Part shown: positions 47,712-58,397 of the stretch, in pieces | How positions within the stretch are numbered: the first letter of the stretch is position 1 | Layout: each line of letters begins with the position of its first letter | NCBI RefSeq assembly: GCF_000588875.1 | Contig: NZ_JEMV01000018.1 | Coordinates: forward strand, 18,696 to 82,695 | Direction of reading: 5' to 3' | Source: Sphingobium sp. Ant17 | GTDB taxonomy: Bacteria > Pseudomonadota > Alphaproteobacteria > Sphingomonadales > Sphingomonadaceae | DNA length: 64,000 bases | The notes under the pieces: model-generated | Database searches by the model: none | What the model saw: only the letters and a program-made list of their open reading frames with translations | Told to the model about the DNA's origin: nothing | Position numbers and translations under genes: made by a program

Positions 47712-48731
47712 TTAAGGCACGTCCTCACGGGCCACAAGAAGGACGGTGGCCGATACGCAGTTACGCCCCTTATACTTCGCTTTGTACAAGGCGTTGTCCG
47801 CTGATAGCAGCAAGCCTTCAGGCATCTTTATGGACCCACCGACACGCGAAAAAGCGGTGGCTACACCGATGCTGGCTGTAACTGTTCGGTCTTCGTTGAC
47901 ATTGCCTTCATGATGAACCGCTAGAGCTTCCACCGCTCTGCGTATCCGCTCCGCCACGACCTCCGCACCGCTCGCACCAGTATTGGGCAAGACGACAGCG
48001 ATTTCCTCGCCGCCATAGCGCGCTACCAGGTCTCCTGGCCGTGCTACGGCTTGCTTTATGGCCAACGCGACCATGCGGAGGCAATCGTCGCCCGCTTGGT
48101 GTCCGTATAGATCATTGAATCTTTTGAAATGGTCGATGTCGAGCAAAAGTAACGACATTTGCGACCCTTCACGGGACGTTCGGTCCCACTCGCGCGCAAG
48201 TGTTTCATCGAAGGCCCGGCGGTTGCCGAGCCCCGTCAATGCATCTGTTAGCGAAAGCGCCAGAAGTTCATCTTCAAGCCTTTTGCGATCCGAAATATCG
48301 CGCATAACGATGACGACCTCGGGCTGCGCGGTTGGATCGTCTCTCACCACGCGCGCATTGCCTTCCACCCAAACCGCGGTGCCATCTTTCCGCAAGATAC
48401 GAAAGCTTGCCTTCGACGTTTCCTGCTGTCCGTCGATCAAAGCCTCATGAAGATGGGCCATTTGTTCAGCATCATCAGGATGGATAAAGCCGCCAGATCC
48501 TCCCTCCATCATTTCCTGCGCTGTCCAGCCAAAAACCCTTTCGACGGCAGGAGATACATATACGGCAATCATGTCCGCACCCATGCGGCATATGACATCA
48601 TTGCTGCTTTCGGCGAGCATCCGAAAATCAGTTTCATTCGGTGGGCCAGGCCGGTGTTCGGCGTTCACGGGACTTTTGGAGCGAGAGCTAAGCCGACGAA
48701 ACCTGGACAAAAATGACGTGATACCCGACAT
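47712..48731 (-). CDS. PAS-GGDEF diguanylate cyclase
   Basis: A 339-residue sensor enzyme with a PAS fold (residues ~45-165: FRMLAESSNDVICRMGADM, RDISDRKRLEDEL) and a GGDEF domain (LTDALTGLGNRRAFDE; active motif GGEE in RYGGEEIAVVLP). An RxxD product-inhibition site (RPGD) lies five residues before the motif, so it should make c-di-GMP under feedback control. It has no membrane segment. The start ATG at 48729-48731 is preceded by GGGAGGAG; the frame to 48929 lacks start signals. Confidence 0.9.
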   Translation of the reverse strand: MSGITSFLSRFRRLSSRSKSPVNAEHRPGPPNETDFRMLAESSNDVICRMGADMIAVYVSPAVERVFGWTAQEMMEGGSGGFIHPDDAEQMAHLHEALIDGQQETSKASFRILRKDGTAVWVEGNARVVRDDPTAQPEVVIVMRDISDRKRLEDELLALSLTDALTGLGNRRAFDETLAREWDRTSREGSQMSLLLLDIDHFKRFNDLYGHQAGDDCLRMVALAIKQAVARPGDLVARYGGEEIAVVLPNTGASGAEVVAERIRRAVEALAVHHEGNVNEDRTVTASIGVATAFSRVGGSIKMPEGLLLSADNALYKAKYKGRNCVSATVLLVAREDVP

Positions 48732-48929
48732 CGGCTTATACTCCTCCCACTGCAAATGTGGGACCAAGCCCTTAACAAACTCCTTATAAGACAAGGGGGA
48801 CAGAGGCATACTCTTGGGAATGGGCAGCCGCGTCCATGAACTCGTAAGTAGACTGTGGCTTATACACCACCTCACCACCTTGTAACACGCGCCGACGCCT
48901 TGACCCGGATCGATGAATGCCCATCCCAC

Positions 48930-50483
48930 CTAAGGCAGGTTAGTCACCGCGGTCTGCAAGCGGAAAGTTTGTCCGGCTGCCGGTGCGGCGACAGGTGTGA
49001 TACCTTGTTCCTTAAGTACAGCCGCGATCGCCAATGCCCTACGTTGCGACAATAGCGGTCGTTCGGCATCATCGATCGGCAGACCGGGTACTGACAGTCG
49101 AGGGCTGTTCCAGCGCTTCGCGGCCCAAGCCGACACCAGCACAGCCTGCCGTGCCGGGGCATCCAAGATATCCACATTGTCGGCAAACGTGATGACCGGC
49201 AGCGGCGTGAGCGGTGGAATGATCGTCACTTCCCATCCGTCCACAGATTGCGCCGCGCGCTGTTCCAGGGTGCCATAGGTAGCAAGGTCAGCGCCTGGTA
49301 GCAGCGCCGCTGTCGCCGCCACACGCTGATGATCGCGGTCGACCGTTACGGCATCAGGCGCAACCCCGGCAGCCAGCGCGACCAGTCCTGCAACCCTGTT
49401 CGCCCTGCCACGGTCATTGGCCAGCGCGTCATTGGCCTGTTGCAATTCGGCGCGTTGCGCCTCGACCGACCCTGCACCTGGGTCAAGCAAGACCTGATCG
49501 ACCCGCAATGCCACGGGCCGACCCAGCCGGTCGCTAAGGTCAGTCTGAAGCAACGCATTGCTTTCCGCGCGCGATCGGGGCGCGATAACCACAGTACGCA
49601 CCGCCAGCGGCGTCCGGTCGAAATTGACATCCAACTGTGTGACCCGCGACTCCGCGCCGTAACGGTCGGACAGGAAGGATCGGATCTGGCTTACCGCTAC
49701 TGCTTCGCCCGCAATCCGGCTCAACGAAATTGCCAGTGGCACAGCCATCACGACGAAGACCAGCATCAGCAAGACGGTCTGCGTCCAACTCTGCTGGCTC
49801 GACAGATAATGGCCGAAACCATAATAACGGGCCATCACCATCGCCGACAAAGCGATGGTTACGAAGTTGGTAATGAAAAGAGCCAGCGCGCCGCCCAAAA
49901 TCGGCATGTTCCAAGTCGCAAGGCCGAAACCCACGACCGCCAGCGGCGGCATAAGAGCCGTAGCGATCGCGACGCCGACGATCGTTTCGCCCCGCCCGCG
50001 AATGATGGCGAAGGTGCCCGCCAGTGCGGCGAACAACGCGACCAGCAGATCGAACAGATTGGGCCGGGTGCGCGCTAATATCTCGGCCGTTGGGGCTTTA
50101 AGCGGCGACACGAGAACGATGAAGGCCGTGAACAGCAGCGCAGCGCCCGCCCCGATCGCCAGGGCTGAGAGCGAGCGTCGTAGCTCGGCAAAGTCGAACA
50201 GTGCCAGGCTGAAACCCAGCCCCAATATCGGGTTCATCAGCGGCGATATGAGCATTGCACCGATGACGACGGCAGGCGACGACAAAAGGAGGCCCAGCAC
50301 CGCGATGCCCGCAGACATCATGGTCATGAACAAATAGCGCGGCGTGCATCCACTTTCGTCCACGATGCGGGCCACGACCTTTTCCTGATCGACGGACCCG
50401 ACCACGGACTTACGCCACCAGCGATAGAAGGGGACATGATCCCAGCGGGCAGGATAGGGATGCCCCGGCGAAGGCGAAGTCAT
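48930..50483 (-). CDS. DUF389 family membrane protein
   Basis: A 517-residue membrane protein. The first 270 residues contain six or so helices with the family's core LSSPAVVIGAMLISPLMNPI and GVAIATALMPPLAVVGFGLA. The C-terminal part is soluble, with two repeats resembling OmpA-like or BON folds. The start at 50481-50483 (MTSPSPGHPYPARW) lies 17 nt after the stop of the permease gene; no close ribosome-binding site is visible. Family members are thought to be transporters or stress-linked, with no settled substrate. Confidence 0.82.
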   Translation of the reverse strand: MTSPSPGHPYPARWDHVPFYRWWRKSVVGSVDQEKVVARIVDESGCTPRYLFMTMMSAGIAVLGLLLSSPAVVIGAMLISPLMNPILGLGFSLALFDFAELRRSLSALAIGAGAALLFTAFIVLVSPLKAPTAEILARTRPNLFDLLVALFAALAGTFAIIRGRGETIVGVAIATALMPPLAVVGFGLATWNMPILGGALALFITNFVTIALSAMVMARYYGFGHYLSSQQSWTQTVLLMLVFVVMAVPLAISLSRIAGEAVAVSQIRSFLSDRYGAESRVTQLDVNFDRTPLAVRTVVIAPRSRAESNALLQTDLSDRLGRPVALRVDQVLLDPGAGSVEAQRAELQQANDALANDRGRANRVAGLVALAAGVAPDAVTVDRDHQRVAATAALLPGADLATYGTLEQRAAQSVDGWEVTIIPPLTPLPVITFADNVDILDAPARQAVLVSAWAAKRWNSPRLSVPGLPIDDAERPLLSQRRALAIAAVLKEQGITPVAAPAAGQTFRLQTAVTNLP

Positions 50484-50499
50484 TTCGGCAATAGATCCT

Positions 50500-52302
50500 T
50501 CATGCAAGCAGGTAGATGGCAACACACGTCACCAGGCCGACGATCACATTCATCGGCAAGCCGATCTTGACGAAATCACTGAATCTATAGTCGGCTGCGG
50601 CATAGACCATGGTGTTGGTCTGATAGCCTATTGGTGTTGCAAAGCTGGCCGATGCAGCGAACATTACAGCGATGATCAACGGCCGCGGATCGATGCCATT
50701 CTGTCCCGCTACGCCGATGGCGATTGGCGTCATGATAACGGCGACTGCATTGTTGGTCACCGTTTCGGTCAATACCGACGTCGCGGCGTAGACGGCGATG
50801 ATGAGCGCTAGCGGTGGCAAGGCCGCCATCCAAGGGGAAATCGTTGACACGATCAACGCCACACTGCCCGACTTTTCCAGCGCCAGGCCAAAGGCAAGCA
50901 TGGCGAAGATCAGCACGATGACATTGCCGTCGATCGCGGACCAGGCCTCCTCCGCATCCATGCAGCGCGTCGCCAACACGATCGCCACGCCGATTAACGC
51001 CAGCGCGAACACCGGCATGATATTGAAGGCAGCACCCAAGATCACCATCGCCAGCGTCAGCGCCGCGATCGGCGCGCGTCGACGGCGATATCGCCGCACG
51101 GTGCTGGTATCCTCCGCGATGAAATTCATATTGTCGCGCAGTTCTGCCGCCGCCTGATCGTCGGCAGCAACCAGCAGGCTGTCCCCGGCGCGCAGACGGA
51201 CATTGGCCAAATCCGGTCCGGCGACATGACGAGGGCGACTGAGCCCAAGCACACGCGCGCTAAGGTTGGACAGAAACGGGATTTCCCGCAATTTCCGCCC
51301 AATGGCGGGATGGGTTGGAGCCAGGGTAAGGCCGATCAACCCAACTTTACCATCCCTCTCATTGGCTGCCAGCCGGATTGGCCGTCCAATATTCTGAAGC
51401 CCTACGACGAAATCGTGCGACCGGGCGAGCGAATCGAGTTCATGCGCGCTTGTAGCGACGATGATCCGGTCGGACGGCAATATCGGCTGATCCTTGTCAA
51501 GGTTGCGCAAAACTTGCGACCCGCGACCTAAGCCTAGAACGCGCACGGCACCGGGGCGCAACGCCTTGATATCGCATAACCGCGTAGGGTCCGCACCAGG
51601 CATGGGGCATAGTTCGGTGATGTAAAGCCGATCGCTACCGACATCGAGTTCGTTATCCGGTCGGTCGGGCAATAATATCGGGCCAAGGATCAGCAGCGTA
51701 ATGCCGCCGGTCAACAACGCGACCAAGCCCACTGCAGTAATTTCGAAAATGCCAAAAGCCGCCTGGCCATTTTCCTGCGCGACCCCATCGACCAGCAGGT
51801 TCGTCGACGTGCCCACCAACGTCAATGTGCCGCTCAGGATCGCCAGATAGGATAGAGGGATGAGCAGCCTCGTCGCCGCGATCCCAACAGTGCGTGCCAG
51901 ACGCTTGACCAGCGGGATCATGACCATGACGACGGGCGTGTTGTTGATGAAGGCCGGGGCCAGCATGGCCGTGCCGAGCAGTTCCGCAACCGTGCGCTTG
52001 GGCCGCTCCTTCGCCCGGGCGATCATCAGGCTAGCCAAGGCCTCGATCGCCCCCGTGCGGATGAGGGCACCGGATAGAATGAAGAATGCCGCGATCGTGA
52101 TGGGGGCTGGATTTGAAAAGACCGTCAACAGGTCGGTTGGCGTCAGCATCCCCGACACCAGCATGAATATGGCTCCGATCACGGCGATCACCACGGGCGG
52201 AAACCGCTCCATCGCGAAAGCAACGAACAACAGCGCAACCATGACAAGGCCCGCCACAGGCCCCGCTTCTGGCCACAGGGAGAATAGCGTCGTGCGTTCC
52301 AT
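50500..52302 (-). CDS. SLC13-type permease with two RCK_C (TrkA-C) domains
   Basis: A 600-residue anion transporter. Membrane halves (residues ~1-190 and ~400-600) contain the paired helical-hairpin motifs FINNTPVVMVMIPLV and LTETVTNNAVAVIMTPIAIG. Between them are two RCK_C-type regulatory domains (about 200-375). This layout is common in bacterial sulfate, phosphate or dicarboxylate carriers of the DASS/SLC13 group. It is followed closely by the DUF389 gene, so the two are probably one transcript. The substrate is not known. Confidence 0.87.
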   Translation of the reverse strand: MERTTLFSLWPEAGPVAGLVMVALLFVAFAMERFPPVVIAVIGAIFMLVSGMLTPTDLLTVFSNPAPITIAAFFILSGALIRTGAIEALASLMIARAKERPKRTVAELLGTAMLAPAFINNTPVVMVMIPLVKRLARTVGIAATRLLIPLSYLAILSGTLTLVGTSTNLLVDGVAQENGQAAFGIFEITAVGLVALLTGGITLLILGPILLPDRPDNELDVGSDRLYITELCPMPGADPTRLCDIKALRPGAVRVLGLGRGSQVLRNLDKDQPILPSDRIIVATSAHELDSLARSHDFVVGLQNIGRPIRLAANERDGKVGLIGLTLAPTHPAIGRKLREIPFLSNLSARVLGLSRPRHVAGPDLANVRLRAGDSLLVAADDQAAAELRDNMNFIAEDTSTVRRYRRRRAPIAALTLAMVILGAAFNIMPVFALALIGVAIVLATRCMDAEEAWSAIDGNVIVLIFAMLAFGLALEKSGSVALIVSTISPWMAALPPLALIIAVYAATSVLTETVTNNAVAVIMTPIAIGVAGQNGIDPRPLIIAVMFAASASFATPIGYQTNTMVYAAADYRFSDFVKIGLPMNVIVGLVTCVAIYLLA

Positions 52303-52499
52303 TAGCGCGCCGCAGCTTTATGAATCATTCTGCCACCCGCTTGCCCGTCCCATTCTCGTCGCTCTAATATTTGCCCTGGTGCCCAGCATAACGACTTCAA
52401 GAGATTAGGGAACATGGTCCCGAACGAATTTCGTACAGGTGGCACTGTCGATGGACGACGGAATAAGGCTAAAAAGTGCAGCACATTCTCCTCCAAAGA

Positions 52500-52531
52500 A
52501 AAAGGCCGGTGGATCGCTCCACCGGCCTTTT
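52500..52531. terminator. Rho-independent terminator of groESL
   Basis: A 14-bp inverted repeat (AAAAGGCCGGTGGA, loop TCGC) with A and T ends, 24 nt beyond the groEL stop; it can work on either strand. Confidence 0.88.
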
Positions 52532-52554
52532 CTAACAGGTCAGGAAGGCTGAAC

Positions 52555-54246
<1,692 letters not shown>

Positions 54247-54285
54247 TCACACCGTTGCTGGGTGTGAAAATCGCGAACCGGAAAA

Positions 54286-54573
54286 TCAGGCAACAACGCC
54301 CAGAATGTCCGACTCTTTCATGATCAGCAGGTCTTCGCCGTCGACCTTGACCTCGGTGCCCGACCATTTGCCGAACAGCACGCGGTCGCCAGCCTTGACG
54401 TCGAGCGGGGTGACCTTGCCATCTTCAGCCTTGGAACCGGTGCCGACGGAAACGATCTCGCCTTCCTGCGGCTTTTCCTTGGCGGTGTCGGGGATGATGA
54501 TCCCACCGGCGGTCTTCGCTTCCGCTTCGATGCGGCGGACGAGAACACGGTCGTGCAATGGACGAAATGCCAT
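54286..54573 (-). CDS. groES: 10 kDa co-chaperonin GroES
   Basis: A 95-residue Gro[25 protein letters not shown] with the mobile loop that docks to GroEL, and [19 protein letters not shown] near the end. It precedes groEL and is controlled by the CIRCE element upstream. Confidence 0.98.
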   Translation of the reverse strand: MAFRPLHDRVLVRRIEAEAKTAGGIIIPDTAKEKPQEGEIVSVGTGSKAEDGKVTPLDVKAGDRVLFGKWSGTEVKVDGEDLLIMKESDILGVVA

Positions 54574-54685
54574 GTTGATTGCCTTTCCCTTCTATTTGGG
54601 AGGGAGGTCCGGCGCGCGATCCGAGGATGATTTCCCCCGCAAAACCGCAATCGCCTTGTCCGTCTCCCCTTGAACTGCGCTGCTG

Positions 54686-54712
54686 TTAGCACTCACTGGA
54701 GGAGAGTGCTAG
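54686..54712 (-). promoter_or_regulatory. CIRCE operator (HrcA site) of groESL
   Basis: TTAGCACTC-N9-GAGTGCTAG matches the CIRCE inverted repeat except for the final base. It stands about 110 nt upstream of groES, next to the -10 box, where HrcA binding would block transcription until heat shock. Confidence 0.93.
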
Positions 54713-54719
54713 CGCCGTG

Positions 54720-54747
54720 AATATGGAACGGTCCTTTTTTCCGTCAA
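54720..54747 (-). promoter_or_regulatory. Probable sigma-70 promoter of groESL
   Basis: On the minus strand TTGACG (54747-54742) and CATATT (54725-54720) are 16 nt apart. The expected start overlaps the CIRCE element. Confidence 0.65.
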
Positions 54748-54960
54748 GGCGATCGCGCAAAAAATTTTGCAGTGCCTGGCAACCCCATGCCCGCTTCCGG
54801 GTTATGGGGATTGTCGCGCAGCATGCCATGCCCAGTGCGGTGAACGGGCCGACTGTTGCCGTCAGCCGCGTCATCATGTCGCGACCGTAATTTTTCGTGA
54901 ACGCCGCATCCTCTGCTCCCGTCACCTGTTGGTCGTTCAGAACCATAAGGAGGATGCACC

Positions 54961-55395
54961 ATGGCCTATTCAAAGATTGTCGTTGCCGTCGACATCAACG
55001 ACGTACTGCACGCCCGCGCCGCGATCGATGCGGCGGCGGCCGTTTGTGGACCCGAAACGACAGTCCATATGCTCTATGTCCGCTATCATATGCCCACCCG
55101 CTATTCCGAACTTCTGGGGCGCGACCTCGATATCAAGGAAGAGGCCGAAGCGCTGGCACTGATGCGAAAATGGGCGAGCGAGGGCGGCCTTCCCGACGGA
55201 CAGGTCCATTTCGATACGCGGCGCGGCCGGGTGCGCGACGAAGTGATCAGCGCGGCCGAACGAGTCGGCGCAACGCTGATCGTGATCGGTTCGCATGAGC
55301 CGACATTCTCATCCAAACTGCTGGGGTCCAATGCGTCGGCGATCGTGCATCAAAGCCCGGTCAGCGTTCTCGTCGTACGGGCATCGGCGGAATAA
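54961..55395 (+). CDS. Universal stress protein (UspA family)
   Basis: A 144-residue single Usp domain. It begins SKIVVAVDINDVLHARAAID and ends IVHQSPVSVLVVR. The ATP-binding loop region VIGSHEPTFSSKLLGSNAS lacks the full G-x2-G-x9-G(S/T) pattern, so nucleotide binding is uncertain. AAGGAGG stands 7 nt before the ATG. It is divergent from groES, fitting a stress role. The region 54748-54960 between them shows no other feature. Confidence 0.88.
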   Translation: MAYSKIVVAVDINDVLHARAAIDAAAAVCGPETTVHMLYVRYHMPTRYSELLGRDLDIKEEAEALALMRKWASEGGLPDGQVHFDTRRGRVRDEVISAAERVGATLIVIGSHEPTFSSKLLGSNASAIVHQSPVSVLVVRASAE

Positions 55396-55485
55396 TCCTG
55401 TGAAGCCTGGCGGCTGTCGGTTGCAGGGGGTGGGCTCGCCACCTACCTGCGGCCCATCCTTTCACGATATTGGAGCCAGGCCCGC

Positions 55486-56355
55486 ATGACCGATAGCTAC
55501 ACCCCACCCCGCATCTGGACCTGGGACAAGGACAATGGCGGGGCGTTCGCCAATATCAACCGGCCAATCGCAGGCGCGACCCATGACAAGGCGTTGCCGG
55601 TCGGCCAGCATCCGCTCCAGCTCTATTCGCTCGCCACGCCCAACGGGCAGAAGGTGACGATCCTGCTGGAAGAATTGCTGGAAGCGGGTTTCACGGACGC
55701 CGACTATGACGCCTGGCTGATAAAGATCGGCGATGGCGACCAGTTTTCCAGCGGCTTTGTGGCGGTCAATCCCAATAGCAAGATCCCTGCACTGATGGAC
55801 CATAGCGTATCGCCGCCGCAGCGGGTGTTCGAATCGGGCGCGATCCTGCTGTATCTTGCCGAGAAATTCGGCGCGTTCCTGCCGACCGATCCGGCCAGGC
55901 GCACTGCGGCGCTGAGCTGGCTATTCTGGCAGATGGGGGCCGGGCCGCTGCTGGGTGGCGGCTTTGGTCATTTCTACGCCTATGCGCCGGAAAAATATGA
56001 ATATCCGATCAACCGCTACGCGATGGAAGTGAAGCGGCAGTTGGACGTGCTGGACCGGCATCTGGCGGACAACGCCTATATGGCCGGCGATGACTATAGC
56101 ATCGCCGACATGGCGATCTGGCCCTGGTATGGCGGGCTTGTGCTGGGCCGCGCCTATGAGGCGGCGGAGTTTCTGGACGTTGCCAGCTATACGCATGTGG
56201 TGCGCTGGGCGCAGCAGATCGATGCGCGCCCGGCAGTGAAGCGCGGGCGGATGGTCAACAAAGTGAATGGCCCGTTGGAAGAGCAATTGCACGAACGGCA
56301 CGACGCGAGCGATTTTGCGACCCGGACGCAGGACAAGTTGCAGAGCGAAGGCTGA
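55486..56355 (+). CDS. yghU: Glutathione-dependent disulfide-bond oxidoreductase, YghU-like
   Basis: A 289-residue glutathione transferase-fold protein. The N-terminal extension (TPPRIWTWDKDNGGAFANINRP) is diagnostic for the YghU/YfcG group. A thioredoxin-like domain follows with NPNSKIPALMDH and FESGAILLYLAEKFG, and then an all-helical domain with YSIADMAIWPW. These enzymes bind two glutathiones and reduce disulfides or organic peroxides. It is alone on its transcript. Confidence 0.9.
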   Translation: MTDSYTPPRIWTWDKDNGGAFANINRPIAGATHDKALPVGQHPLQLYSLATPNGQKVTILLEELLEAGFTDADYDAWLIKIGDGDQFSSGFVAVNPNSKIPALMDHSVSPPQRVFESGAILLYLAEKFGAFLPTDPARRTAALSWLFWQMGAGPLLGGGFGHFYAYAPEKYEYPINRYAMEVKRQLDVLDRHLADNAYMAGDDYSIADMAIWPWYGGLVLGRAYEAAEFLDVASYTHVVRWAQQIDARPAVKRGRMVNKVNGPLEEQLHERHDASDFATRTQDKLQSEG

Positions 56356-56471
56356 TCGGCCCCGCGCGGAGCGACCGAAGATGTTGCGCGCGCGCAACAT
56401 TGTTACAAGGGGCTGGACGAGGCGGCGGAGCGGGGTAGAACAGGCAGGCAAGACATAAGGGAGTCATCGCC

Positions 56472-58280
56472 ATGGATCGCCGCCTGTTTCTCTCCTCCGC
56501 CGGGGCTATCGCCCTCGCCGCCTCCGCCCCGCGCGCGCTGGCGCAGATGGCGGGCAATGACGATGCGCGGCTGTCCGCCGCCTTCGCCGCCATTTTCGAG
56601 AAGCAGCTCGATATGTCGCCCGGCATGGTCACCAGCCTTGGCCTGGACAAGGGCGCGCGCGCCGGGGCGAAGAGCCAGTTGGACGACAATAGCAAGTCGG
56701 CGATGATGAAGCGGCTGAGCATGACGCAGGCGGCGATCAAGGAGCTGGAGGGCTTCCAATCGGCCAGCCTGTCCGATCCGCAGCGGCTCAATCTGGAGGT
56801 GGTCCTCTATTCGCTGGGCCAGCAGACGGTCGCGCCCGCGACCTTTGGCCTCAACAGCGCGGTGCGCCCCTATCGCATCTTCCAGCAGGGCGGCAGTTAC
56901 TTCTCTACCCCTGATTTTCTGAATACCGCGCATACGATCAACAATGCTCCCGATGCGGAGGCCTATGTCGCCCGGCTCGACGCCTTTGCCCGCAACCTGC
57001 GGACCGACACGGCGGTCCAGCGGGACGAAGCGGCGCGGGGCTATCTCGCGCCCGGCTGGTCGCTCGACCTGACGCTGGCGCAGATGCGCAAGCTGCGCGA
57101 TCAGCCCGCCGCGTCCAGTTCGATCGTGCAATCGCTGGTCAAGCGGGCTGCGGCCAAGAATGTGGCGGGTGATTGGCAGGGCCAAGCGACGGCCGTTGTC
57201 GAAAAGGCCATTTATCCCGCCCTGGACGAGCAGATCGCCGCAATCGAGGCGCTCAAGGGCGGCACCGCTGCAGGCGATGGCATATGGCGCACGCCGCGCG
57301 GCGAGGAAATCTATGCCGCCGCGCTCAAGAGCGCGACCACGACCGACCTTAGCGCCGACGAAATCCATGCGATGGGCGCGGAGCAGGTCGCCGAGATCAG
57401 CGGGCAGCTCGATACGATTCTCAAAGCGGCGGGCTATAGCAAGGGCACGATCGGCGAACGGCTGGCGGCGCTCAATGCCGAGCCGTCGCAGCTTTATCCC
57501 GATACTGCGCAGGGCCGCACCGATCTGATCGCTGCGCTCAATGCTGAAGCCAAGCTGATGCAGGCGAAATTGCCGCAGGCGTTCGCGACCATTCCCGACA
57601 CGCCGTTGGAAATCCGCGCGGTGCCGGTGGAGATTCAGGATGGTGCATCGAACGGCTATTATAATCGCGCGGCGCTGGACGGGTCGCGGCCTGCGATCTT
57701 CTTCATCAATCTGAAGGCGATTGGCGATTGGCCCAAATATACGCTGCCCGCGCTCAACTATCATGAGGGCGTGCCGGGGCATCATCTGCAGATTTCGACG
57801 GCGCAGACCGCCGGCGACATTCCGATGCTGCGCAAGACCGCGTTCATGAGCGCCTATAGCGAAGGTTGGGCGCTTTATGCCGAGCAACTGTCCGACGAGT
57901 TGAAGGGCTATGCCACGCCGCTCGACCGGGCGGGCTATCTGCAATCCTTCCTGTTCCGCGCGGCGCGGCTGGTGGTCGACACCGGCATCCATGCCAAGCG
58001 GTGGAGCCGCGAGCAGGCGACCGCCTATCTGGTGGAAAAGACCGGCTTCACGCCTGCCCGCTGCCAGCGCGAGGTGGAGCGTTATTGCACCCAGCCGGGG
58101 CAGGCGACCAGTTACAAGGTCGGCCATGGCGTATGGACCAAGGCGCGTGCGGCCGCGCAGGCGGCCATGGGCGACAAGTTCGACATCAAGCAGTTCCACG
58201 CCATTCTTGAGGAAGGCGCGATGCCGCTGTCGATGCTGGAGAAGCGTGTCGCCGCGCGGGCGAAGATGGGCAGTGCCTGA
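56472..58280 (+). CDS. DUF885 family exported metallohydrolase
   Basis: A 602-residue protein with a twin-arginine-like signal (MDRRLFLSSAGAIALAASAP, cleavage after LAQ). The catalytic signature is NYHEGVPGHHLQI with a distal Glu in YSEGWALYAEQL, as in gluzincin-type zinc peptidases. DUF885 proteins belong to this clan but their natural substrates are mostly unknown. It is followed by a REP pair before the convergent dnaB gene. Confidence 0.87.
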   Translation: MDRRLFLSSAGAIALAASAPRALAQMAGNDDARLSAAFAAIFEKQLDMSPGMVTSLGLDKGARAGAKSQLDDNSKSAMMKRLSMTQAAIKELEGFQSASLSDPQRLNLEVVLYSLGQQTVAPATFGLNSAVRPYRIFQQGGSYFSTPDFLNTAHTINNAPDAEAYVARLDAFARNLRTDTAVQRDEAARGYLAPGWSLDLTLAQMRKLRDQPAASSSIVQSLVKRAAAKNVAGDWQGQATAVVEKAIYPALDEQIAAIEALKGGTAAGDGIWRTPRGEEIYAAALKSATTTDLSADEIHAMGAEQVAEISGQLDTILKAAGYSKGTIGERLAALNAEPSQLYPDTAQGRTDLIAALNAEAKLMQAKLPQAFATIPDTPLEIRAVPVEIQDGASNGYYNRAALDGSRPAIFFINLKAIGDWPKYTLPALNYHEGVPGHHLQISTAQTAGDIPMLRKTAFMSAYSEGWALYAEQLSDELKGYATPLDRAGYLQSFLFRAARLVVDTGIHAKRWSREQATAYLVEKTGFTPARCQREVERYCTQPGQATSYKVGHGVWTKARAAAQAAMGDKFDIKQFHAILEEGAMPLSMLEKRVAARAKMGSA

Positions 58281-58291
58281 CCCGTTTTGAC

Positions 58292-58381
58292 CGTCATCCC
58301 CGCGAAGGCGGGGATCCATCTCCTGACCTTTCACCAAGACCAAAGGTTGGGAGATGGGTTCCCGCCTTCGCGGGAATGACG
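58292..58381. repeat. REPIN of a second family between DUF885 gene and dnaB
   Basis: Inverted arms GTCATCCCCGCGAAGGCGGG and the complement of GTCATTCCCGCGAAGGCGGG enclose about 35 nt. It sits in the gap between convergent genes and differs in sequence from the CCGTTCG family in the gsp operon. Confidence 0.9.
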
Positions 58382-58397
58382 CTGGGTTTAGGTCAGA

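Noticed and set aside
56403..58343. 646-codon open frame on the minus strand opposite the DUF885 gene
   Set aside because: Arg- and His-rich low-complexity translation typical of an antisense frame; the plus-strand gene has a Tat signal and zinc motif.
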